NCBI GenBank assembly: GCA_027604505.1
Contig: JADIIX010000013.1
Coordinates: forward strand, 186,001 to 250,000
Direction of reading: 5' to 3'
Length of the DNA: 64,000 nt
From: Gonapodya sp. JEL0774
Lineage: Eukaryota; Monoblepharomycota; Monoblepharidomycetes; Monoblepharidales; Gonapodyaceae
The position numbers and the translations under genes were made by a program. The notes beneath the pieces are model-generated. The model made no database searches, was not told where the DNA came from, and worked only from the letters and a program-made list of their open reading frames with translations. Positions 34,251 through 45,960 of this stretch are shown piece by piece; the stretch's first letter is position 1; each line of letters starts with the position of its first letter.

Positions 34251-35563
34251 CGGCGTACCACAAACTCGTGCACACACGTCACACCAGACCTGGCCCATTC
34301 GTGGTCCGAGCACAGTGCACACCACGGGTGCGGAGTTCGAACCCCGTGGGCGGTGGCGGGTAGGTCGTGCCAGCCACTTACTCTTATCGACACGAATGTT
34401 CAAACCGTGGCACTCTTTTTCCGGTACCTGATGGTTTCCCTCTGCAGAGATTTGAGTGGCGAGAATATGTCTATATGTGTGTATGTACGAGGGCAGCGCG
34501 CGGGCCCCGGCTGACCTCGGTGTCAGATGTGCCGCCGAATTGGAACCTTGGTGGGGGGGCGGGGGAACAGCAGGTGCGTCGTGCGGTGTACGGGTTCCAT
34601 ATGTTTTGCGTATGATGGAGATGGGGACTAGGGGGTAGGGTGAAAGAGCGAGCGTGTACAGGAGTGGGTGTGTGGGAGGGGACCGGCGTGTGGCAGCGTG
34701 CGACCGTGCGTGCAAGTTGCAACATATTCTCTCGCTCGCCAGACGCTTCACGCCAGGATAAACTCGGGGTGGAAATCACGTATCACGTCTCACGGCTCGT
34801 CTGGCCCACGGTGTGCGGCGGGTGGCGGGTGGGCGAGTGTGGAGATGGGGTGTGGGATGGGTTATGTGGGATGTGGCGTGGAGGGGGCAGATCGGATGGA
34901 GTATGGGACTGTACCAGATGCTGTGCCACAGACAGGCGGGTGCGAGCCGTGGAATGTGGGATTTAGGAATGTCCAGACAGTGGGGATCCAAGGTCAAGGT
35001 CATCAGTTGTACACTGAGAGTGCGGTGGGGGTTGGCACCTGGTGGTCACTGTGTGTACCGGGGTTTTGTTTTGTTTTGTTTTTTGGACAGATCGTGGTCG
35101 TTGGGACTGGGGGGAGTGGACGGATGGTTGGTAAGGGTGGGAACACCACATGAAAAAAATAATACCCGCACATGGCAAAACCTCAGGATATTAGAGTGTC
35201 CAGTATTTGGGGACAGAAAAGGGGAACAATTCCGCAGAGCCACATTACATATGCAGCTTGTGATGTAGAGTGCTCCTTAGAAGTTTACTTTGTATAGCAA
35301 AGGAAAAACATTTCTCTCCCCCTCACACTGACAAAACTTGAACGAAGTAATGAGATATTACATAATTAGATACCGACAAATAAAATGCTATGCATGAATA
35401 TTCATACCTTACATATGCATGTATTATCCTCCACCGCACTCACCTTTGTACCGCCATTCGGGCCATTCGCTCACACCACTCCACCCCCAGTCCCGCAGTT
35501 CCCACCTTGGAAGACTAAAGTCACAACCACTGGCAGTCTTCCTGAAAATACCCACCCAGCGCT

Positions 35564-35632
35564 GTCAACGACAAATAAAGTTAACGACAAATAAGTTGGC
35601 GACAGATAAAGTCAACGACAAATAAAGTTGGT
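35564..35632. repeat. Tandem repeat, ~17-bp unit (CAACGACAAATAAAGTT)
   Basis: Four copies: two near-perfect (35564-35580 and 35613-35629), with one shortened and one diverged copy (TTGGCGACAGATAAAG) between them. Confidence 0.8.
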
Positions 35633-36147
35633 CCGATGGATGCGGAGTTTTGTGGGGATGAAGGCTGTGTGGTGCTGTGTGGTGCTGGTGGAGGCGGTGT
35701 GCACTGCTTCACCCCAAACCGGCTGGTCTTCCTTGGATTCCCCGGTTTGTGTGCACGGTCCGGCGGGTGAACCCAAAAAGAGCCTGCCAAACCAGACAAG
35801 GTGTTGAGGTTGGATATGGGACCTTGCATCCTTGGTCCGGTGGGAAGAGATCCGGATTGTCAAAACATTGAAACTGACGTAATACTGCGATAATTTACTT
35901 GTATGTTTCTGTTGTTTTGGCTGCCAACCCTTTCTTGGTTTGTCATCGTAACGAAAATCGAAATCAACTTAGTGCGATGCACATGTTACACCACAAATGA
36001 AGCGAATACTACATAGATAAATTCAGAGAATACTGCAAAACTAATAAACGTAACACGAGGGAAAACACGGTCACAACGTGCGAAACAACATTGTCCCACT
36101 CCCATCGTGTGGACGATCCCCCCCTCACCCCACCACACACTGGTCCT

Positions 36148-36973
36148 TCACAGCCTCGCCTCACTCCAGAGTTCGGCGGCAGGCCTAAGCACCACCGCGT
36201 GCGCGTCGTGGTCGAGGTCTGTGTGGTGCTCGTTGTGCCGGTGGTGACAGATGCTTCGCGTGGTCGTGGACGGCGGCGCTAACTCCGGGTTGTCGGCCAA
36301 GATACGGGTTTGCATTTCATGAAAATCTGCGGATGACCAGGTGTTACTTTGGGGTGGAAAGAAACGGGGTTGAGTTTTGTTTTCGGGAGTCGAGGAGTGC
36401 CGGAGAAACCACCACCAGATGAGTCACCCACCACACCAGCGCGGTTAAATCCGCCACTGTCATGTCCACGTGAGGTTCTGAGCACCTTGTTTCCTCTTCC
36501 CCGTGTTTCTGCGCGGCCTCATTCTCTCCTCCCGATGCGACCGTGGTATTGGTAAGATTTTCATGCACCACCCAGAGGGCGGTGAGTCCGACCTGCTGGT
36601 AATCCCTCAAAGGAACGAAGCGCCGAGTAGTGTAGCTTCCGTTTTGTGTATGGTAGTAAGGTAGTTGTGTATGTATGTGGGCAAAGGGGAGAAAGAGCAG
36701 GGTACTGTTCAAACAGTGTTCCCAGGCAGCCGCCGGATCCCAGAAAGGGTAGCTACGTTGGACCCACTGGCGGACCAACCTCGGCGGGATGGAAACACTC
36801 TCGCATTCCACGCACCTATCGACGATCCTCGTGGCTTCCCTCATGGTGTCCTTGCTTGTTCTGAGTTCCCGCGCAACTTGGGCGAGCCATCCCAGGAGAA
36901 CCGTGCGGTGTTCCGGCGTTATCTCTGGCACGCGGGATGTGCTCAGCTGTGGTGTGCTTTCTGTGATCGACAT
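36148..36973 (-). CDS. Short cyclin-fold protein
   Basis: Start ATG 36973. Exon 1 reads HRTVLLGWLAQVARELRTSK, then TMREATRIVDRCVE...SIPPR, the first helices of a cyclin box. An intron (GTTGGT...TTTGAG) joins it to DYQQVGLTALWVVHENLTN, matching the cyclin consensus (L)Q.VG.TAL.+A.K. After VDMTVADLTALVWW a second intron leads to FHEMQTRILADNPELAPPST, matching the ME..IL..L.+.L..PT helix. The stop is at 36148-36150. The predicted product is about 200 residues, with one cyclin fold and no C-terminal cyclin domain. Nothing indicates which Cdk it binds. It sits alone in a repeat-rich, gene-poor segment. It could be a truncated or fast-evolving cyclin, or the model may lack exons. Confidence 0.65.
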
Positions 36974-38739
36974 GCGTCGCGGTGTGCGGGGTTGATGTAA
37001 TATATGGAATGCGAAGGGAAAGGTCCAGTCACGTCGGTGAATAATACATACGCTGAGATCGGTCCTGTTTGCACCTTATCAATTAATGTATAAAATATAC
37101 GCAATCCGTATCAAGAAACAAATAGAGCTATTACCGCTGCAGTTTCAATCGGATTATCGGACTCCGCCAATTCTTTTTTTGACCTCGGGTCGTCAGAAGC
37201 CGGCGGACGGACACTGATACAGATGTCCGCGTCTAAGTGAGCACAGTATAACTGAACAACCTGTATAAATGAATACGATGCGCCAATCCCGACAGGGTTA
37301 ATTAGAAATTATTCAAAATTCTACAATAATGAATAATGAATACAGAATCTGAGCTGACGGGTATATGGTATCCCGTGATACGGAGAGCACCGGAACGTCC
37401 TTTTTTACGTTTTACAAGACATACATCGTGATCGCTGAACTAAATAATAGGCAAGGACGGGTTCTTTGTCATCCAATCGAACAAGTGCTGCATGATTGAG
37501 GGTGGATTGGATGGTTGGTAGAAAGGTTCACTGCACTAGTAACCAAGTCAAAATCAATGAAATTATGTATTCTCATACCACTTACTCCAATCCTTGGGTA
37601 CTTTTTGTCGTCTGAGTTGGTCTGAATAAAGGTCGCGACTCCATTACCACAACGCGCAGTTGACAGGTCCGTTCGCTTTACCATGGCCTCGCGGCAACCG
37701 AGAGGACAAGCACACAGCATTAGGTGCAATTACGTGGACTCAAATTGAGCTGCAAGCTCTAAAACAGAAGAAATTAGTTCAAAGTCATACAAGGCTTCAT
37801 GGCCTCGCGAGATGGTTATGGAGAATTACATAACTGCGAGAATGAATATCCTGTAGACTGATAATACAAGATCCCTGTCCCGACGGTATTCACTTAGAGA
37901 GGGACATCTGTAGAGTTATGAAAAATGAACGGGGCCTTGCTGGTAGTCTAGAAGCGGCTTTGAGATGAGACCGGTCATGATTCGGAACAGTTATACAAAA
38001 TACCGACTTCATAGAGGGCATCCCCAAATACACTAACAACTGAAAGCTTCCTCATCGCTCGCTCATAAACGAGACCACAATGAGGAAGGACTCTCTGGAG
38101 TGTAGGAGGGGAAATTATACGATGACTGCGCATTAGTGTCATCCCCTGCCGGTGCTACTAGGGCATATAGGCTAACGCTAGCCACCGCTGCTCAGGCATT
38201 TCTTCTAAAGATTATTGCATCAGATGATTTCGGCGGGAGCGTTTATTGTCTGTCTCGACGTGGTTTGTTTGCTTCGGACAGAAGTGCAACCCGAAAAACT
38301 CAAAACGAAAAAAATACTGAAGGATCGAGAACGCGAAAGTGGGGAATCTTCCAAGCCGCCAAAACTTGGTCACGGAACCGGGAGTTGAAACGAACGGAGA
38401 AGAGCGCACAAATCTGGTAAGTGGACCCTCTCTTGCGGAAACGGGGACGACATACTGGCGTTCCGAAGCGGCGGGGACGCCAGGAGAACCAAGAACGTTG
38501 GAGTCATGGACAGTACCCGTTCTCGTATGTCTTACCCGGTCTGTAGCCTTTCTCAGATCAAATCTCGGAATCTGCGGAGCTTTGGCGTTGAACGAATCGA
38601 ACAAAACCACCCCAGTCTGAGTCAAACGCTTGTTCCCTGACACCACCACGTTGCGTTCCTGCGTTCCTGCGCTCCCACATTTTGTGATTTGTGTGCGTAC
38701 AAGAGATTTTCCGAATAAGGTCACTTGTGCCTCGCAAGG
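36974..38739. other. 1.8 kb AT-rich intergenic region, no gene found
   Basis: Short frames only, without motif support. It includes the upstream regions of two divergent genes, the cyclin-fold gene (minus) and the PAM2-array gene (plus). Confidence 0.5.
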
Positions 38740-41700
38740 ATGTCCAGAGTTGTACGATCCTCCCAGCTCCCGCTACTTGCACTGGCGGCAGCGGGAGCAA
38801 CGGCAGTCGCGGTTACAGTCTGGTTGATGTCGTCTCGCTCCTCAGCTCACTTAAAGAAGGTGTCACCGACCGGGGCCGGTGAACTTGCAAAGGACCGGCC
38901 TACAGTCTCGGAGTCATCTTCACCACCGGTTGCGACACCAGCTCAAGAGGGGAAGCCAAATCTCACCCCCAATCCTACAGCCGCAATGGCAGCAGAAAAT
39001 GACCGTCGTGGAGCTGCAGATTCGGGCTCGCACGTTATTCAGTTGGTACCCGTTGACCTTCCGTCGGAATCATCAAGTACTTCTGCAGACAACGATGTGT
39101 CTGCCGAGTTGGAACCGACAAAGGAGGCTCATACACAATTACCTCTCGACGACTCTCATCCGGACCCACTATCAGTCCATGCGCCGCAACCACGTCTTGA
39201 CCCTGTCACTGAAGAAGCACTCCCCGACGACTTATCACTGGTGATCAATCGTGGTCTCTCTGGAAACGAGCACGGCCCTCGTGACTCTGGTAGTTTAGTA
39301 GACACTCGTCGTGAATCTGCCTCACATGAGCCGGCTGCTGTCAGTTCGGAAGTACTTGTTGACTCTTTCTCCGATACTCTATTTTGGCGCCCGTCTGTGG
39401 CTTCATTTGACGACATTCTACCTCTCGAGGAGACATCATCCAAAACCATTGTGGCTGAGCCGCCCACTCCGCAAAGTACCATCGATTCACTCTCAGTATC
39501 ACCAGCGACTGCGGATCTGACACCCGCTGCCACAACCTCCATGTTTTCGTCGTCTTTCTCGGGTCGCTGGCGCGACACATCGGCACTCTCTCAGTCTGCC
39601 CGTGACGCTATCAAATCTTCCATGCCCTCTTCGGACGACCGTGTCGAACCCGCAGCGCTCTCCCAAGATACAATCTCCTCCCAAGATACCATCTCCACTT
39701 CTTCTTTCCCTTTTGCACTTACTCAAACCTCTCCTGTCCATGATCTTTCCCTCTCATTTAAGGTTGTTCCTGCACAAACATCCGTGGACTCCAGTGGAGC
39801 TGTTGGGGCCGATAACGGAGATTTGACAGCATATTGGCGAACTGCTGTTGCATCCGTCGAGTTTGTTGACGGCGATCAGGAGGACAAGGACTCATTCACT
39901 GACTCCCAGTATTGGAAATCTAACTTTCCTGAAATGTCAGTGGTGGATGATGCAGATGGTGGTCCTGTGGTGAAGGTCCTTCCTGTGGAGAGTGTTCCCG
40001 CTGCTGTTCCTGTCTCCACGGCATTTATTGTGGAGACCACACATCCCACCGATGATCCATCATCCCTTTCAGAGTCGACTAAGTGGCGCGACACATCCCG
40101 ACTCCAGAATGCCGCAAGAGCCTCTGTGATCGAATCCCGTGTAGCAGTCTCAAAGGATATCGACACGATGCCACCGGTAAACTCCGTCGGGTTAAATGAT
40201 GAACTTGCCTCACCGAAAACGCTCGCCAACGATGAGCTTGATAAATCTTTTCGACTTTCATCCCCGGACGCTGTCCCAAAACTAGCTGGGGCAGTGTGCG
40301 CACCCGGAGATGAACGTGAAATGTGTGACACGAGGTACTGGAGACAAGACTTGCTTATGGTTGAGGTGTTGGATGCTGTCGAAAATCTAGAGGAAAGACA
40401 GAGCGAAGTGGCAGTCGCGGAGATTGAATTGGACGGCGAGGTAAGTGTGAAACGACTGTGTTTGATTGTGAATGAAGATTAAAGTCTACTCGATTGCATC
40501 CATGTGTGTGACTCCCATTCCGTCTCATCATGCACTAAATTTGATGGATTGTTGTCCAATTGTACCGAATTCACTAATGTTTACTAACTCCGTCCTCCCT
40601 ATAAGCCTTCCGCTCCGCCTCTTTCTTCAGTCCTCTCCTCCACCGCTCCACCATCTGGCAGCGAAGTTATCGCTCCGTCCGATCCATTCGACTCTTTGGC
40701 TCCGAGCGAACCCACCACTATTGTCGCCGTTGAGCCCTCCGTGCTGGATGATGTTGTTCCACAGGCGTTAGTCGTGGACGAGCCTTCTGTACCGCCTGAG
40801 GAAGCGGACCTGAAGAGTGCATCAGAGTGGGGTCCGGTTGGTACTGTGTGGGACGTCAAGGGTCCCCCTCACACTCCAGAGGACTACATAAATGTGGTTG
40901 AAGTCAGCTCAGCAACCACGGATGAGATTGGAAGCGCTACTGCGCTGGTGGCGGATGTTCGCAGACAGAGAGCTCCCATGGCGCTGGCTGCAGCAGAAGG
41001 TCGAGGCCCGCAGGAGATTGAAGAAGCAATCACATTGTCAGGAGCCCAACGAAATGCGGAAGACAAGCCACAGAATGACGTTCAGGTCAACGGAGGCGGG
41101 GCATTTAGTAAAGAAGAGACACTGGTCAACCAGAAACATTCAATGGTTTTGGTCGATGGAGATGGTTTGGACGAGCAATTGATTGCGAAGCAGGCTGTTT
41201 CTTTGACAGATTCTGACATCTCTGCAAAACGTGAGTACAGGGGTTCTATTACTATTTCATACATCTAAAAGCCTTCCACATGACAAACACGTCCGGCAAA
41301 CTTTTAGCGACTACATCCGACTTGAAATCTGGTGACACAAGCAGTGCCCTGACGTCCGCAGCAGTTACTCTTAAATCTAAAAAGCCCATCTCATTCGAAG
41401 ATCTTCTGACCGTACCAGAGTTTAACCCGGACGCAGCCGAATTTGTTCCTAGTGCCCCCTCTAATACTGCTCAGGCTACCTCTCCGCTCTCCCCGACAGC
41501 GCCGTCGTTTTCACTCGCTGCGGCAGCTTTCACACCGACCGCGCGTTCCGCAGCGTCGTCCGCACTGTCACCCGTTGCACAGAGTATTTCGGCTGCGACA
41601 CCCACTATTACAACGTCTCTTCCGTTGCTCTCCCCTGTTGCTGCACCCTTCTCCCCCTCTGCTCCAGCCTTTTCTCCTGCCGCTCAGACCTTTTCGCCTA

Positions 41701-43036
41701 ATGCTCCAGCCTTCTCACCCACTGCGCCTTCGTTCACTCCATCAGCACCGTCATTCTCCCCCGCTGCGCCTTCTTTCCAGCCCACCGCCGGCGCGTCGAT
41801 TCCTTATGCTGTTGCTGCTGGAGTTGCGTACACCGGCATGGACGGATACGGTTACGACTCAAGTTCAGCATTAGGGGTTGGAGCGGTACAGATGATGGAT
41901 GAAACAGACGAAGTGTTTGGAGACGAGGCATACGGAGGTCCAGGCGTCTTCGCAACTGCTGATGGTGAGATTCATGACTCAGAATGGTCTGAAGCTTCGA
42001 GGTCAGAATTCTCACCATTTCCGTGGTTTCCTGAATGCAGACGGTTTGGGTGTTCCTCCTTTCAACCCGTCTACCACTATACCTGCCCAATGGTCAACGT
42101 ATGGTAGCTATCGAGGTTTGGACACTTCACCACAGTTCGACACGGAACCGAGTTACGGCATATCGCACTACGGGCAGTCTCAGGCCGCACCTTACATGAC
42201 GCACAACAGATCGTCTTCGTACACAACCAGGCAACCAAGGCACGCGCATACCCATTCCGGCAGCAACGGGTTCGGCCTCGCGCAGGGAGGTTTGGTCTCT
42301 GCGGATCAACTTACTCAGCAGCAGGGATATGGAACCGATTCTTACCCACGACGCGGCGGACGCGGGCGAGGTGGTTTCAACGGTGCACCCCTGATGCACA
42401 ACGGGTCTGCTAATGGAAACGGGTTTCATGCAGGCGCAGGGCATCCCGGTGCGAGTGACTCGTCCAACGGAAGTTCTTATTCTGTACGAAGGGCCAAGAC
42501 TCTCCCACACGGGGAACACCAGCAATGGGAAAGAATCGACCGCTCCGCCGAAGCTGGTCCACAAGGTACACTCAGAAGAGTAGATCGACGAAGGACCGAC
42601 GATATCGGGGACGAACTTGCTCAGGTGAATGGCGGAGAGTCGGAACTCAGTCTTTCAGGGCAGTTTGGACCACGGCGTGGTGGACGAGGTGGGGGTCGCG
42701 GAAGGGGCAGGGAAGAGCCGCACCTTGTCACTATCAGTGACTTCATCGACGCTCAATTATCAGGTAAAAGCAAAAAGTCAAAGGGAGTCAAGTCCGAGAA
42801 CAAGGTTGATACAGTCGTGGAGTCATCCGCAGTGGAGGTGGTTCTTGATGGGGACAAGCCAGGTCTACCTGGGACTTCGAAGGCCGTATCTGGTACGACA
42901 AAACCAATGTGTGTTTTTGGGAAAAGTAAGTTTGCTGAAACGTGTTTGCTATGTTCGATTCTTCTCATTCGTGTTGTGTCGACTGTCAGACTGTCTCAAT
43001 AAGAAAACTTGCAGCATGATGCACCCTCCTGAATAG
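38740..43036 (+). CDS. Membrane-anchored protein with PAM2-like array, RGG boxes and CCCH finger
   Basis: ATG 38740; residues about 9-30 form one hydrophobic helix (LPLLALAAAGATAVAVTVWL), probably a signal anchor. Exon 1 (to 40440) is Ser/Asp/Val-rich and contains two kinds of spaced repeats, YWR/FWR and WRDTS. Exon 3 holds PEFNPDAAEFVPS, a good match to the PAM2 motif that binds the MLLE domain of poly(A)-binding protein, followed by about nine (L/F)SPxAxxFSP copies (41418-41790). RGG boxes lie at 42350-42380 (RRGGRGRGGF) and 42675-42715 (RRGGRGGGRGRG). The last intron joins CVFGK to NCLNKKTCSMMHPPE, making C-x5-C-x5-C-x3-H, a CCCH finger of the Nab2/ZC3H14 style, then TAG at 43034-43036. 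Probably tethers mRNPs to a membrane. No homologue is recognised by name. Confidence 0.78.
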
Positions 43037-43614
43037 AATTTTTCGAATGGATACCTCAAAATCTTTGGATTAGTGAATTACTCATCAGAGTTCTTCTTTG
43101 CGTGACCGTGCCGTCGCGTGGCCGTGATTTCTGCAAGTAAACTTGGTCAAAGTATAACTTTACAATAATAATAATAGGACGATTTTCACAAAAAGTGCGT
43201 CTTTGCAAGATATATATACATCGTACACTTTGTTGCGATACTTCTGTATGCATGAATGACAGCCTGGGATTTATCGTCGGTCTCCATCAACCCGAATGGG
43301 AAAACTTTCAAAGCAGGCGGGATGCGCATCTCCTGCTCCTCTCTCCTACTTTGAACTTCATTATGAATTGCTCTCGCCACTCGCTGATTATGTACATACA
43401 TTGGTCCCATACTACATCTCTGCCACATTCGATTGTTTCCGGAGAAGTTGGTCGTTCCTCCCACAAAACATCGCAACACATCGGCCACATCAAAAATGAG
43501 ATTTGTTTCATGAGAGTATGTAATTACATTTTTAAAACGAGAGGGAGGAGCAAAAGGGAGCATGATCACATGTACACTTATTCGACTCGGCATCAATCAA
43601 AGGACCCAATACGA
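43037..43614. other. Convergent 3' intergenic region
   Basis: Between the stops of two convergent genes. AT-rich, with TATATATACA near 43210 and several AATAAT runs that could serve as polyadenylation signals. No gene seen. Confidence 0.4.
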
Positions 43615-45362
43615 TTACGGAGCCCAATTCCCAGGCGGATACTGCTGGTCCTGCATTCCAGCCGTCTGATAATACCGCGGGGACGACGAGAATGGTCGTC
43701 CTTGCATAATAGGTGGCTCCACGGCCGAATAGACACCGTTACCATTAATGTTCATCATAAGTTCTAGGGATTGCCGGTTGCTGGGAAGAGGAGGATAACA
43801 TCCCACATCCGGCATTGAGGTGGTACGCGAGGGCTGAAGGGGCATCGCGGGAGAGGGCGGGCCCCCGTGCGAATGAGGTGGCGAAGCGTGAGGGGAGGTT
43901 TGAGGACCAGGGGGTCCAACCGGAAGGAAAGGACCGCTCCTGGAATAGCTAGTCGGGTACGGCCCTATATCTCCGTTCCGACTATACACAGCAACATCTG
44001 GGTGTGACAACGGCGGGGCAGTGGATCGACTCTGTCCACCTGCCGTGAACCCGGATGGATAATGAGGAATAGCCAGCTTGGTTTCTCCTAAAGGGAAAAG
44101 CATTTGAGTTGAGTGGTTCTTGACCATAGTGGGGAACGCCTAGTCAAATCAGAACTGAAATTCGATCCAGCTTACCGTTGTAGCCATAATTTGCGGACAC
44201 CAGAGTAGGAGATGGATGAACAGGAGAGTAAGTATCCGTTGAACCATTAGCCTGCATTGAAGGGTGGCTATTGACAGGAACATTCGATGGAACATTCGGG
44301 AAAGTCACAGGCCATGAGGCTCGGTTCTCAGTCGGTTCGAAAAACCAGTATGAAGATGCGATTTGTGGGCTCCCAACATTGGGGGCATGACTTTGGACCG
44401 GGAGAGACACTGTCGGGGTTTCATACAAGCGACAACATTGTTCGAATTTAGTGGACCCGACTTTGAAAGTCTGATACTCACTATGTCTCTGATAGAGACC
44501 GTCGCTCCTTCCAGCGAAATCCATTTGTGCTCCGAAATTTTGCTCGTGATGGGGAGTGTGGGGAGCAAGCAGTCCTCGCGGTACAGCATTGGGGTTGCCA
44601 CCCGATGTTTGATGGAGTCCATCTTCTGAGGGTGATGATAAGCTTGATGACTCCGGGTCTGGAGACGTACGAGTTTCTTCGATATTCGTGACCGATTGGG
44701 GACTAATAGGTGATTGAGCGTTGGTGGCGCTGTTCCCTAACCGAACCGGAGGCGATGAACGGGTTCGCGGTCGTCGCTCCCGTGGAGGGAGGTCAGTGCT
44801 GGGGTGGTAAGACCTGCCGAAGAGCTCACAAAACTATATTTCATTTGCATAAATTTTTTTTAAACTCACTGAACATGTCGAGCCAAATTATCTTGATTTG
44901 GACGAGAGGAGAAGGATACAGGAACGATGTTCAGGTTTCGCTGCCACAGGTTCCACTGTGAGGAGCACCGTGGTGGCACTCACCATGCCTCATGAATGGA
45001 CGTGCACATACGGGGCAGACATATTCTTTAACACCAAGGTGCAGCCGCTCGTGTCTTGGTTGGTCAGAATCAGATCCGAGAAAGTGGAGATGAGGTAAGA
45101 GGGAGACACTCCGATAAGAAATGCTTTTCCACCAAGACCAGCTGCCATCTGAAATACTCCAGAACAAGCGGTCTAGGAGTAATTTCCGCGGACTTGATAG
45201 CGCTTGCACCGCCGAATGTGTGGGTGCTTGAACATTGGCAAATCATCCCCTTGATTGCGGTTCTTCGCCGGTGGAAAGGCAGCATCCTGTACAAACTTAC
45301 CTGCGAAGATTCCCTGTTCTTTGAAACACAGCTCCACAAGTATTGCAAACATAGTTGTTCAT
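43615..45362 (-). CDS. C2H2 zinc-finger transcription factor (two fingers)
   Basis: ATG 45362 begins directly with finger 1, assembled over introns: YVCNTCGAVFQRTGNLRR (exon end about 45303), then HERLHLGVKEYVCPVCARPF with MRH (45075-44985), then DNLARHVQ (about 44890). Both fingers have C-x2-C-x12-H spacing and a TGEKP-like linker (LGVKEYV). A basic PPRERRPRTRS segment follows, a possible nuclear localisation signal. The C-terminus is long, Ser/Pro/Tyr-rich and disordered (43615-44620). Upstream exons may exist, because an open frame with a CKCLTC cluster lies at 45380-45540. Likely a DNA-binding regulator; target unknown. Confidence 0.78.
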
Positions 45363-45960
45363 TCTTACCGGATGGTCAAATAGCAGGTGAGGCACTTGCA
45401 AGGGTCGTCCACAAGGACAGCCTGCGGGTTTGTTTCCGCTTTCTCCCTCTCCCTTTTAGTTTTGCTATATTTCCCTCGCCCTTCCCTTATTCTAGACTTC
45501 TTCCGGTTTTCTGACTTCTTCCACGCCACTCTCGCTTTAGTGGAGATGGACGCCTTATTTGAGTGTAAATTAAGTAATTCTGTGTCGCCAGTCGCGAAGG
45601 TTCAAACCCCACACAGGACGAGCTCGTAGTCTGATGTTATTGCATGTACACATTGAAGAGCATAAAGGGTGGAAATGTGCAGTCCTGGTTCAGAGTCATT
45701 GGATAATCTGTTCAATGTCGATTACACACATAAACGTTATTGTGATATTCCAGCACCTCCTCAATGCGTTGCCAGTCACTCACCAGCCTCGCTCATATTT
45801 GCAAATGTATGTATTTGTTGCCTGCGCATTGAGGGAGGGATCAGGACAGAGGAACGCCACCCCTGCATGACGTCAACACTTGGTCTCCACGGGTGACTCC
45901 GATGAAATTATCTCGGTCTCTCTTTCTCACAGGCAGCAGACAAACTAATGACACGGGGCT
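45363..45960. other. Intergenic, 0.6 kb
   Basis: Upstream of the C2H2 gene and downstream of the alcohol dehydrogenase. It may hold a missed 5' exon of the C2H2 gene (CKCLTC frame at 45380-45540). The GGTTCAAACCCC string at 45599 looks like a B box but does not fold as a tRNA. Confidence 0.4.

Larger units (their letters stand above)
33324..36147. other. 2.8 kb gene-poor region with minisatellites
   Basis: Plus-strand C/T-rich at the left, AT-richer from about 35.2 kb. Long frames on either strand are compositionally simple and show no family motif. It holds the two tandem repeats listed separately. I could not fold a tRNA around the TTCGAACCCC string at 34334. Confidence 0.5.

Noticed and set aside
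34300-34390. Possible tRNA (GAGTTCGAACCCCG string)
   Set aside because: The flanking bases do not pair into a T stem, and no A box or acceptor stem fits at the right distance.
38212-38724. Minus-strand frame of 170 codons upstream of the PAM2-array gene
   Set aside because: No family resemblance; it lies in the probable promoter of the plus-strand gene.
45540-45630. Possible tRNA (AGGTTCAAACCCC string)
   Set aside because: T-stem pairing fails after two base pairs, and there is no A box upstream.
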